DNA of 64,000 bases, taken from NCBI RefSeq assembly GCF_000372725.1, contig NW_005199591.1:21509-85508 (forward strand), in the 5' to 3' direction. Below the pieces are notes generated by a model. It did not search any database. It was not told the origin of the DNA and saw only the letters and a program-made list of their open reading frames with translations. Numbering within the stretch: the first letter of the stretch is position 1; the number at the start of each line of letters is the position of its first letter. Below are positions 50,921 to 60,302 of the stretch, piece after piece. Made by a program: the position numbers and the translations under genes. The DNA is from Emiliania huxleyi CCMP1516 (taxonomy: Eukaryota; Haptophyta; Isochrysidales; Noelaerhabdaceae).

Positions 50921-52995
50921 TCAAGCATCAGTCCGGCGATTCGACGCCGACACGCGAGAGAGAACCGGCTGCGCCAGTTCATGCCGTGGCACCTCCCGCC
51001 TCGGAGGCAAGGGCGAGTGGTAAACGCCGCTCCATTCGGAGAAGGTGAGGCCGGCGGCCCCCCTGGCGCTGCGCGGCACGACGATGGCCCTCTCCACGTC
51101 GTCCCTCGATAGGAGGTGCTGCCGCAGGCTGCACATGCAGCGGTCCAACGTGCCTAGCATCACGTCGATGCCGCCCGTCGCCCTCTCCACGCACAGGCTG
51201 ACCTCAACAGTGCACTGGTGGTGAGATGAGTAATAGGCGACGACTTGAGCGCGGCACCGAAGCGCATCGTGCTCCTGAAGCAGCGCGTCGATCGATCGTT
51301 GCAGCTGCTCCTTGAAGGCGGGCTCGACAGCGACACAGGACAGGCAGGTGGCCTCCTCCACTACGAACTGCGACCATATGTACATGATGACGACGCTGAG
51401 CACGAGCGACACAAAGGGGTCGACGTCCTCCGGCTCCATCACATAGCTGATGGCGTCCTCGTGGATCTTTGCGAAGAAGGTGACGGCGATGATGAAGGTC
51501 GTGCAGAGGCAGTCGTTGCGCTTGTCGCCCGCGAGAGCCACGAGCACCGAGGAGCCCGTCTTCGGGATTGCATACCATGCGCAGAACTGCCACAGCAGAA
51601 ACTTGTACAGCGCGCAGCAGCAAAGAAACTGGTTGGCGAGCAGCACGTGCTCCCACTCGGTGAGTGGATCCACGACCTGCGCCACGCGGTTGATGGTGTC
51701 CTCGACGACGACGCTGGCGTCGGAAAGGCTGCCGGTCGCAAGGGCCTGGTGGAGAAGCATGGTCGGCTCCTGGTCATGCAGGCACCCCTTGAGCTGTAGA
51801 AAGCTCTTTGCCTGTCCAGAATGAGGACACGCGTGTGTGTCGCGTGTGTGAAAGGTGGTTGGGGGGGGGGGGGGCACCCCAGCGGAGGTGCCGGGGGGGG
51901 CGCGTCTCAGCTTATTTCGACTACCTCGGGCGACTGTCGAGGCGCAGACAGGGGCGCCTCAGGCGAGTAGAGCAGGGCGTAGCTGTGCGCGTCGAACTGG
52001 CGACTCTCATTGAGCATGGGCTCAAAGAGCGCTGACCAGAACGCACGAACCGCATCCTCGCGGGTGTCCTCCTCCTCGTCGAGCAGCACCTGTTCATTGC
52101 AGCATCAACCATCATTGTGGCTCCTCACTTTGTGCGCCCGCCCATCCCTCCGCCGTTGCGCGGCGCGCCTCGATGTTATTGATGGCATTGCCCAACATCA
52201 TCGCGCCTGTGAGCATGCCGTGATACTCAGCTAGGGCTACAGTCGCTCGAGCCCTCTCCTCTCCTCGCGTCTCGAGCGGCTATCGCCCTAGTCGAGCCTC
52301 TCCTCTCGTCTCATCGCGCCCATTAGCGTCGAGAAGATGAGCACCCCGATTGGCTCTAGCCGCCCCAGCCCGACCGGATACCGCTCTGTGTCTGGCGACG
52401 CGACCCTGTAACCCGTATAAAGCGCGATGACGTTGGCGACGAGGTCGCCCAGCGAATCTAGGGCTGAGGTCTTCATCACCGCCGCGCCAGTTCGGGTGTA
52501 GGCGTACACCTTGGCCACCGCGATCGCGATGCACATCACCGTGGCAAAGCGCGTTATCGTCGCCACCAGGCGGCTGTGCCGCTGGGGGGCGTACTCCGAG
52601 GCCCGCCCGGCGTCGTCTCGCGGAGAGCCAGGTGCACGCGCACGCGTGTCCCTCGCCTTGGCCAACAGTAGCGATCCGCACATGCTGAGGCAAGTCCGAC
52701 CGACGGGCTCCAACCGGGCGGCGGCTGACTTGCCCCCCTCGGGCGACAGGGCGGATGCGCTCCGACGCCTCGACTTGGAGTGGTGGGACGGGTGAGGAGA
52801 GGAGGCTGACGGCCCGCTGCTGCGCGTGAGGGACGACTGCGTCGACGAGAGGCGCTGCGGCAGGCGGGGGCTCGGCTGAGTGGTATACAGAGAGAGAGAG
52901 AGAGAGATGTGATACCACACTCTGTGTGCATGCGTGGTGGAGAATGTAGCAGCAAATGGGTCGTGTGAGAGAGAGATTGTGTTGGTTGGGATCAT
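50921..52995 (-). CDS. Cation diffusion facilitator, Mn-type (MTP8-11-like)
   Basis: Exons end/start as: first exon to 52320, then 52206-52169, 52089-51925 and 51811-50921, all phases matching. The start is uncertain (Met at 52995 or an internal one such as MCGSLLLAKARDTRARA). Transmembrane helices are RFATVMCIAIAVAKVYAYTR, SALDSLGDLVANVIALYTG, VGLGRLEPIGVLIFSTLM|GAMML, NDCLCTTFIIAVTFFAKIHE and VDPFVSLVLSVVIMYIWSQF. The two metal sites read DSLGD and DKRND, i.e. DxxxD twice, which is the Mn-CDF pattern rather than the HxxxD of zinc members. The C-terminal cytosolic domain follows (EPAFKEQLQRSIDALLQEH, CTVEVSLCVE). Likely exports Mn2+ into an organelle in exchange for protons. Intron 52319-52207 (GC-AG) has a 10-nt repeat GGCGCGATGA at both ends. 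Confidence 0.82.
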
Positions 52996-53840
52996 GTCTG
53001 CGGGAGCACCGCGCGGGCTGCATCGCGGCCGTTTTCGTGTATCCAGGACTTGTTGGAGACGACAAAGGAGGGTGTGGGGATGCTTCGTGCAGCCTCGACC
53101 ACGGGCACGGCCACGGCCACGGCGATGCTCCGCCGGCTGTTCTCGGTAAGCATATGCAACCTTCAGCCAGAGGACGTCCGTCCGATGTCCGAATGCGGAA
53201 TGGCAAAGCGTGAAGAAGGCCCGCGGGTTAGTCTCCCCCCTATCCCCAGGGCCTCCAGGGCTCGCACCTCAACCTCTCACAGACCAGCGCACAGCGCCAT
53301 AGGACGTATGTTCTTCTCATAACAAGGCCTATGAATTAATAAGGTACGCCTATCTCACACCCTCACTCACTATCTGCGATGACCGATGTGAGCTTCTTGT
53401 TTCTTATCTATCTGTGAAAGACCAGCGCGCAGACAGGAGGTATTTTCTTCTCAAAAACAAGGGCTGTGAACTATCTGTGCTGTCTCACACTGTTCTCACT
53501 CACTCAACTGTCACGGCTCTACATAGACACACCATGCGATCAACTCGCATCTCGCACCTGACGACTGTATCAGCGAGGCGCAGCGCAGCATACACGCACC
53601 CCTCGGACTCGCAAAATCATCCATCGGGCATCAACAAGAACACAAGAATCCCTCGACATCTCTTACCTGTACGGAGTACGCAATCAACAGTACAGAGGGC
53701 CGGGTCTCGCGTCACGCCAACTTGTCCCATTGCGCCGACACGCCGAAGCGCGCCATGGCCCTTCCCTGCTCAAGGAGAGGAAGCAACGCGTGCCCTTCCA
53801 CACGTCCTCTTTCTCCCGCCTCGGCTCGCCCATGGAACCA
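52996..53840. other. Intergenic, includes (GA) run upstream of the CDF gene
   Basis: No gene is supported. A (AG)n run lies at about 52891-52908, inside the 5' part of the CDF frame, which makes a start downstream of it more likely. The 53330-53560 part has two similar GTGAAAGACCAGCGC/CACAGACCAGCGC blocks with TTCTTCTCA nearby. Confidence 0.4.
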
Positions 53841-56336
53841 TCACGAGGGCGGGTGGGCAAATAGCAGCTCCGACCCGTCAAGCCTCGGCGGCTTCTTGAA
53901 GGCGGTCGTTTCGGAGCGGGAGCGCCTGTGCCACGTCGCCGGCGCCGAGGCGCACGCGGGGCTCTGCGTTGCCGCGGCGGCACCGGCGGCCGGTGGTTCG
54001 GGCGGCGCTGCTCCTGTGGCCCGCCGTGTCGAGAGGGGCGTCGGCGGCCGGGATCCCACCATGGCAGACGCGGCGCACCAGGCAGCCCGCCGGCGCTGCT
54101 GCTCGCGGAGCGCGGCCACGAGGCGGAGCAGGATGGCGGCGGCAGCGGCGGTGGCAACAAAGGAGAGGAGGGCCCACGCGAGGAGCCACCGGTCAGACTC
54201 AGCCTCGAGGGAGCTCATCAGCGCAAAGACGAGTGCGAGCGCGAGGTTGAGGGCGGTGAGACTCCACTCCTCGCGGAGGGGCGGCGGCGACGCCCTCCCC
54301 GAGAGGCCCTCGAGGGCGGTGAGCACCATCATGCTGCAACCGACCGCCGTCAGGTAGTGCCACGTGCCGTGCTTCAGGTCGTAGAGCTTGCGTAGCTCTA
54401 CGCGGTTGGCCCGGCTGCGCGACCAGGCCTCCCTCTCGCTGGCCTCGTCAAAGGAGGGAAGCAGAGGCGGCGATGGAGGCGGCGATGGAGGCGCAGGAGG
54501 CAAAGGAGGCGGCGACGGAGGTGCAAGCGGCGGCGGAGGAGGCTCGGGGAAGGTGTGATCGGGGGAGGGCGCGGACGGCGGCGCGGCCGCAGGTTGCTTT
54601 GGCTTTGGGAGGTGGCAGTCGAGCCGCCACTCGGGACCACGCCCCGTCATAAGAAGGAGTCTGCTCTCGTCCCGAGTGGCGCACCGGCCCGAGCCACCGA
54701 ACGCGTCCGGAGCCAGGCAGAGCCAGACCCAGTCCGGCCGCGTGTCGTTGACCCAATAGTGCCCCTCGCAATTGAACGCCGGCTGGGCAAGCTGCTCGCA
54801 CGGCACGCCGTGCGGGGTCGCCTCGCGCGAGAGGACGCTGCTGCAGTCGGCGACCCAGACAGAACTTCCCGCGAGACCCTTCTTGTCCGCCGCACGCTGG
54901 TTGAGCGCGTAGGCCACCCCGATCACAACCAGCGGCCAGCCCACCGCCCACAGAGCGCGCACGGCCGCCTTGACGCGCCGTCGTTCGTACCGCTGGGCCA
55001 GCAGAAACTGGGTGCCGAAGTTTAACGTGCAGACCACCGCGCCGGCGGCCAGAAGCACCTACACACAGGAAACGGGAGTCGGACAGGCAACACCGGCGCC
55101 GAGAAGGAGGTGTGAGGAGGGAGGAGGGAGGAGGGAGGAGGGAGGAGGGAGGAGGGAGGAGGGAGGAGGGAGGAGGGAGGAGGGAGGAGGGAGGAGGGAG
55201 GAGGGAGGAGGGAGGACGGACGAGGGAGGAGGTAGGAGGGAGGANNNNNNNNNNNNNNNNNNNNNNNNNNNNNNNNNNNNNNNNNNNNNNNNNNNNNNNN
55301 NNNNNNNNNNNNNNNNNNNNNNNNNNNNNNNNNNNNNNNNNNNNAGTTTAACGTGCAGACCACCGCGCCGCCGGCCAGAAGCACCTACACACAGGAAACG
55401 GGAGTCGGACAGGCAACACCGGCGCCGAGAAGGAGGTGTGAGGAGGGAGGAGGGAGGGAGGAGGAGGGCCAGCTAGCGCGGTAGCACCTCGTACGAGATG
55501 AGGCGGCTTTGGTGCGTCAGCATGATAGCTGCTCCAAAGAGGCCAAAGGCTGTCGTCAGCATGGTGGCCCAGTCTCGCGGCCGGTCGGGGCGTCCGAGCG
55601 CAGCGTGGATGGTGCCGTTCAGGGCCATGCAGCTCATATAGGTGAAGGTGCAGAACATCGCGAACCTGGCCAGGGAGAATGGGAGCGGAGAGTAGGAGAG
55701 AAAGGGAGCAAGAAGCAGCAAGAGCGAAGCAGGAGGGGACCGGTCTGTGTTGTGTTGCCAAGTTTTGCCTTCTGAGGCGTCGGCGTGGAACGCCCAGGAC
55801 GCGGCGCCGAGGAAGACGAAGAAGATGGCCATCCCAAAGAGCTGTGGGCTCAAGTACCGCTCGGAGAGGGCCTGCATGAAGAAGAACCCGATCCCCGAAG
55901 TGATCATGCACAGGTTGGTCACGGTCGCAAAGGGCTCTGCTATGCTGAAGGGCCTGTCGCCGACATCCCGCTCCGGCGTGAACTTGCGTTCAGTGCCGTC
56001 AGCGCCGTAGCGCACGGTTGAGTCGAGGTACACAGAGCTCGCGTAAACCACGGCGGGGATGGTGCCAATCAGAGAAGCAAACGTAACGAGGGCGAGCGAC
56101 GCTGCGCGCTGAAGCTGGCCGTGGTCCTCAAGCGACATCGCAGCGGTAGCGGATGTCGTGGTGCTCGTTCGCGCTCGCGCGCAAAGGCAGCGTGCGGCGG
56201 AAGCCGCCATGTGTCCGCCGAGGAGAGCGGCTTGGCTGATAGCGCCGCATTTCAACCCCTCTTTCAATGTACTCGGCCCAAGTGTGAATAGGTCCGGCGG
56301 TCTCTCTTTCGCTACGTGTTCGACGTCGTCGAACAA
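53841..56336 (-). CDS. Multipass membrane protein, broken by an assembly gap
   Basis: The 5' part is the frame 56336-55473, better started at the Met at 56138 (MSLEDHGQLQRAASLALV). It has five or six hydrophobic helices (LFGMAIFFVFLGAASWAFHA, AMFCTFTYMSCMAL). It is spliced at TACGAG|GTGCTACC to the exon starting GTGCTTCTGGCC near 55060, where LLAAGAVVCTLNFGTQFLLA continues the last helix; the donor and acceptor share AGGTGCT. The 3' part (to 53841) has another helix, a Cys-containing loop (CEGHYWVNDTRPDWVWLC), a Pro-rich stretch (PPPSPPLLPSF) and three more helices. A SxxFH motif near residue 130 recalls the CREST group (ceramidases and relatives), but the other metal ligands are not evident, so that is only a thought. 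The gap lies in the intron. Confidence 0.65.
55108..55244 (+). repeat. GGAGGGA tandem repeat in an intron
   Basis: About 130 bp of GAGGAGGGAG 7-mer units (GGAGGGA), with a few variants (GGACGGACGAGG) before the gap. A shorter piece of the same tandem is at 55440-55466. Confidence 0.95.
55245..55344. other. Assembly gap (100 N) between duplicated contig ends
   Basis: Exactly 100 N. To its left is a long GGAGGGA tandem; on both sides lies the same roughly 110-base stretch (55020-55130 and 55345-55455) starting AGTTTAACGTGCAGACCACC, with one mismatch near the start. It is most likely one genomic locus represented twice because the GGAGGGA repeat could not be assembled. Confidence 0.9.
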
Positions 56337-57910
56337 CGTTCGACCATGGCACTGTTCACAGCGCGCGCGGACGGCGGTTCTGCGACTCCCACAACTTTGA
56401 GGCTTCGGCCAACGAGGCTTCGGCCAACGAGGCTTCGGCCAACGCTGAGGGAGGGTGTAGAGGATGTAGAGTGTAGAGCGCTGTAGAGCTGTAGAGATGT
56501 AGAGCGCTCTGGAGCGCTGTAGAGCTGTAGAGCTCTACATCCGCCGCGTGACGAGGCGCCTGCGTTGTAGAGCGATGTAGAGCGCGATTTTGTTGTAGAG
56601 TTTGTTGTAGAGGCTCTACAGCCAAACCGCCGGGAAGGCAGTGACTCAAAGAGGTCGAGCCGCGCTAATGGGGTGTCTCCGAGCTTAGTGAAGCTCTGAT
56701 GGACAGCCCTGACTATCCCTGACACACAGAGAGTCCCTCTGACGGCACACAACACCCTATAACTGCGTCATGACCAGCCTGCCATGTGTCGCCGGTGCCG
56801 CATTCGTCGCTGTGCTTCTTTAGCAGGCGGTGGACTGTCGGCTGCGAGGACGGTCGCATTTGCGCGAGGCGAGGCGAGCATTCAGACGCGTTGCATGCGC
56901 CATGACTCGCGCCAGCGCGTGCGGGAGCTCCTGGCTGAGCGTTGAGTCCAGGCGAGTTGCGCTGGCCACTATCGCTACGCCGAGCCGAGCTGACGCGCCG
57001 AGGCGCCGGCCAGTCGCAGCCGTGAGGCATGCCATAGCAGCAGAGGCACCTGCCACCCATTGGGCGGGCAGACAGAAGGCCAGGGCAGCACTGGCAAGTG
57101 CAACGCGCCTCATGTCGGAGAGCGACCGTGCCTCGTTCGCCGCTTATGATGTAGAGTTTGTTGTAGAGATTTCACGTTGTAGAGCGCCTCTACATCGCTC
57201 TACAACGCAGGCGCCTCGTCACGCGGCGGATGTAGAGCTCTACAGCTCTACAGCGCTCTACAGCTCTACAGCTCTACAGCGCTCTACACTCTACATCCTC
57301 TACACCCTCCCTCAGGGCCAACGAGGCTTCGGCCAACGAAGAAAAGAAAAAATCTACCTTGCCCTCCGCCCGCCCTTGCCTCCGCCCAGCCCTCCGCCCT
57401 CCGCCCTTGCCCTCCGCCCTTGCCCTGGCCGGCCTGGGTGGCACCTCTTCATCTTCACGCGCCAAGTGGGAGGGAAGTGGACGGGGCCCTGAGCCGACCT
57501 AGCCGCCATACGGAATGGGGCGCCAAACACGTGCCGGATTACCGTGCCCCTTGCACGCCGGGCACGGCCTTTCGGTTCGTGAAGGGTCGGTGCGAGTCGT
57601 GACACCCTGGAACAACCGTACTTCTCCCGCTCCATCTCCGTTGCTTGGTTTTCCAACCTCGCACAACCAACTGGGAGGCGGCCAGGGCTCACAGACTTGA
57701 TCGAAAGATCCCATCCCGGACCATCCCGGGCTCTGGACAGGGTGGCCCGCCACAACGACCCCTGGAATTGCGACTCGCCGCTTTCCTCCCACTGTAAATT
57801 TGCCTGAGCTCTGTGTCTTGATTTGCCAACAACATACCTAAACGTCACAACTTTTGGCAAAAGTTACAAAGCATGCTTCACGCCCCTCCTCCAGGTGATG
57901 CTTCATCGGC
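56337..57910. other. Intergenic containing a foldback transposon
   Basis: Starts with three copies of the 15-mer GAGGCTTCGGCCAAC (56399-56444) next to the 5' end of the membrane-protein gene. The element at 56445-57315 follows, then a (GCCCTCC) stretch at 57358-57425. The last 400 bases lead to the FkbM-type gene and show no coding content of their own. Confidence 0.6.
56445..57315. mobile_element. 871-bp foldback element, long inverted repeats and 8-bp target duplication
   Basis: The left end CTGAGGGAGGGTGTAGAGGA continues for about 170 bp of TGTAGAG-type units and is mirrored by the right end; the outer 50 or so bases are a perfect inverted repeat, and the inner part also matches through GCCGCGTGACGAGGCGCCTG with small indels. 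GGCCAACG stands directly outside both ends (56437-56444 and 57316-57323), an 8-bp target-site duplication. The 500-bp interior has no transposase, so the element is non-autonomous. The 8-bp duplication would suit hAT-, P- or Merlin-like mobilisation; the termini do not decide. Confidence 0.9.
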
Positions 57911-58660
57911 ATGCTGCGCGCCCTGCTGCTGTGGCTTCCTTTTGTGCGGGCAGACTCGATGTCCACTGCCCTCGCGCTCCTCCACCAACCCGGCGTAGTG
58001 GTTGACGTGGGTGCAAACGGCGGGCAGCAGACTCGAGCCGCGCTGGACGCCGGTCACACCGTCTTTGCCTTTGAGTGCTTGCCGTCAGCATACGAGGTCG
58101 TGCGCAAGATGTTTGAGCACAACCTGCAGGCGCACGTGATCAATGCGTGCGTCTCAAATCAGACGGGCTTGGGCACGCTGCACCTCGCGGGCTCATCGTC
58201 GTCTCTGTTTGCGGAGAACTTGGAGAACCCGCAGGAGCAGCGCAAGGCGCAGCGGGAGGCCCGCAAATCGGTGAGGGTGGTCCGCGTGCCCCTTGACGAG
58301 CTCATCGACAGGTCGGCTGGTCCCATCTCGCTGATCAAAGTCGACGTGCAGGGCGCTGAGTACGAGGTGTTCAGCGGAGCCCAGCGCCTTCTCCGGCGTG
58401 ACCTCCCCGTCGTGCTGTACGAGGAATCCGACAGCATGGGCGCGGTGGACCCGAAAAACTACCCGCGCGGCTTCCGGACAAGCGGCTCGGTGCGCAGTCT
58501 GCTCGCTGCCCTCGGCTACACGTGTCGCCCCGTCCGGGGGCGCGGAGCTGGCGAGGGCATGTTCGACGTGCTTTGCGAGGCGCTGCGTTCCGAGGCCCCA
58601 GCAAGCGCACTTCTTACAGGCGCCATAAAGGTCGCTCAACGCGCAGCGGCGCGTGGGTAA
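57911..58660 (+). CDS. FkbM-family (Methyltransf_21) SAM-dependent methyltransferase
   Basis: 249 codons, one exon. The start MLRALLLWLPFVRADS is a signal peptide. The SAM-binding loop is VVDVGANGGQQTRAALDAG near residues 30-50; then FAFECLPSAYEVVRKMFE, the FkbM motif ISLIKVDVQGAEYEVFSGAQ near 142-160, and a conserved late strand VVLYEESDS. FkbM enzymes O-methylate hydroxyls of sugars or small molecules. With a signal peptide this one probably works on glycans in the Golgi. The family is common and multicopy in haptophytes and diatoms. Confidence 0.88.
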   Translation: MLRALLLWLPFVRADSMSTALALLHQPGVVVDVGANGGQQTRAALDAGHTVFAFECLPSAYEVVRKMFEHNLQAHVINACVSNQTGLGTLHLAGSSSSLFAENLENPQEQRKAQREARKSVRVVRVPLDELIDRSAGPISLIKVDVQGAEYEVFSGAQRLLRRDLPVVLYEESDSMGAVDPKNYPRGFRTSGSVRSLLAALGYTCRPVRGRGAGEGMFDVLCEALRSEAPASALLTGAIKVAQRAAARG

Positions 58661-59702
58661 GGGTCGTTGGAAGGGGTTGTTATGAGCTCAGTAAAAGAGA
58701 AACTGAAACTCGCGCGAAGAGAACCTGAGAACCCGGAGGCGGCCCAGCGTGTTGCGACGGCGTACCGGGTAGACAAGTAGTGGATCTCTTCTAAGTTCTA
58801 AGAAAGCAATGCGCGTTCATAGCTCTTGCGCGCAACGCGCTTGTTGCTGTGTGATTTCTGCCGGCTACGTGTGCGTTTCTCGTCCAGCCTGTGAGTAGTT
58901 AAGCATTTTTGGCTCCCGAAAAAGTAGCATATCGCTCATAGGATCCTACGTACACAGCGGGTGGTGCACATGCACGCGAGTAAGCACACATATGAACCAC
59001 TGGCGCTGAATCGCTGAATCCGACAAGCGTACGCCCACACCGCGCCGGGCGCGGCGCTTTGCGCCACCTCTGCATCCGCGCCTTCGTTTCTCAGCAGCAG
59101 GCGCATCTGCTGCGCCACAACATCCAGCTGCACCACCATCTGCTGCCCCAGATGAAATGTCAGGCTGCTGCTGCTGTTGCTGCTGTTGCTGCCGTTGCTG
59201 CTGCTCTTGCTGCTGTTGCTGAGTCGAAGTCGCGCTGCGCCCAGAGGGCTGCAAATGCCATGCCAACCGGGCCAAGCCTGGAGGGGGCTGCACAGCGCAT
59301 GAAGCAGCCATGCCCATTGATGCTCGCCTGCCTCCACAGCCTGCAAAACATTTCCTTGCAAAACAAAGGGTATGAATATACAGACCTAGCTGGGGCAGTG
59401 GGGCGGTGGGTGAGGAGCACACCATCCAGACACATACTCCACCCACAAGTTCTGCGTCCATCATGTCAGACCTCCTCCTCCCCCCCAGTGTAACCAAAAG
59501 CTATTGAATATGTCACATGGCTCCGGCTCAGGTCGCGGGGCATAGCTAGGGTAAACGGGGTCTGGGGCGGAGGCCCCAGCGGCCCGCCGCAGGCGCCGCC
59601 GGAGGCTGGCCGGCCGCAGGCGCCGATTTTTTTGGCGTTTTTTGCTCAAAATTGTGAGATATTTCTCATCAAATCATCAAAATCGAGCTCGCTACGAGCT
59701 CT
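58661..59702. other. Intergenic with GCTGTT trinucleotide-type tract
   Basis: A (CTGCTGTTGCTG)n tract at 59164-59222 makes false poly-Ala and poly-Ser/Asn frames. Near 59560-59640 repeated GCCGCAGGCGCCG occurs. The T-run near 59626 and the AT-rich 59640-59700 lie next to the 3' end of the minus-strand gene. No gene is seen. Confidence 0.5.
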
Positions 59703-60302
59703 CTAACTGCACAGCACCTCCTCGTTGAGCCTAGCGGCGCCCGTATCGCCCACGCCCACATTCTTCTTCTTCTTCTTCTTGCCCTTCTTGCCCTTGGCCC
59801 TTGCTGCACTTAGCCGCTCAACCTCCGCCAGCAGCAGCTCCTTGGCATGCCGCGCCGCCTCCATCTGCTTTGCTTCCCACGCTGCCGCTTCCTCTAAACC
59901 AGCGCCGCCACTAAGCGGCGCAACCAAGTTCTCGCATTGTTTGCATGAGCACGTGTCCTGCTTGGCGCGGCGCACAATCCGCGCGCGGCGAGTGAGGTGC
60001 GTGAGAGCAGAAGACTGACAGCAGGAGCTGCAGGAGCTGCAGGAGCTGCGCAGGTCGGATGGGCGGTGACGCCGTCGAGCGACGGCGCAAAGGCCAATCG
60101 CTGCTGCTGCGCCAACGAGAGCGGCGACACGAGGCTGCTGGCAGCTGGCAGAGCGAATCGCGATTCCGGCGGCCGCCGTCAGCCCGCCGACACCGACGGC
60201 CTGGCTGAGGTCAAACTCCTCCACACGTCGGACCAGCCATGCGTCGGCCACGGCGACGAGACGTCTGCATGCAAACAGCTCGCCACCCGGACGATTGAAC
60301 AT
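59703..60302 (-). CDS. Hypothetical protein with one or two membrane segments and a Lys-rich coiled coil
   Basis: 199 codons. An N-terminal part (VADAWLVRRVEEFDLSQAVG) is followed by a weakly hydrophobic stretch (GVGGLTAAAGIAI) and a stronger one (VAALVGAAAAIGLCAVA). Then come a CxxC pair (CSCKQCENL), a helical segment rich in Ala/Glu/Lys (EAAAWEAKQMEAARHAKELL), and a poly-Lys run (GKKGKKKKKKN) encoded by CTT/TTC repeats. It reads as a genuine protein, possibly a small organelle or ER membrane protein. No family is recognised. The start could be internal. Confidence 0.5.
   Translation of the reverse strand: MFNRPGGELFACRRLVAVADAWLVRRVEEFDLSQAVGVGGLTAAAGIAIRSASCQQPRVAALVGAAAAIGLCAVARRRHRPSDLRSSCSSCSSCCQSSALTHLTRRARIVRRAKQDTCSCKQCENLVAPLSGGAGLEEAAAWEAKQMEAARHAKELLLAEVERLSAARAKGKKGKKKKKKNVGVGDTGAARLNEEVLCS

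Noticed and set aside
59059-59493. Poly-Ala/poly-Ser frames near 59.1-59.5 kb
   Set aside because: They come from the CTGCTGTTG tandem tract; flanking residues do not read as protein on either strand.
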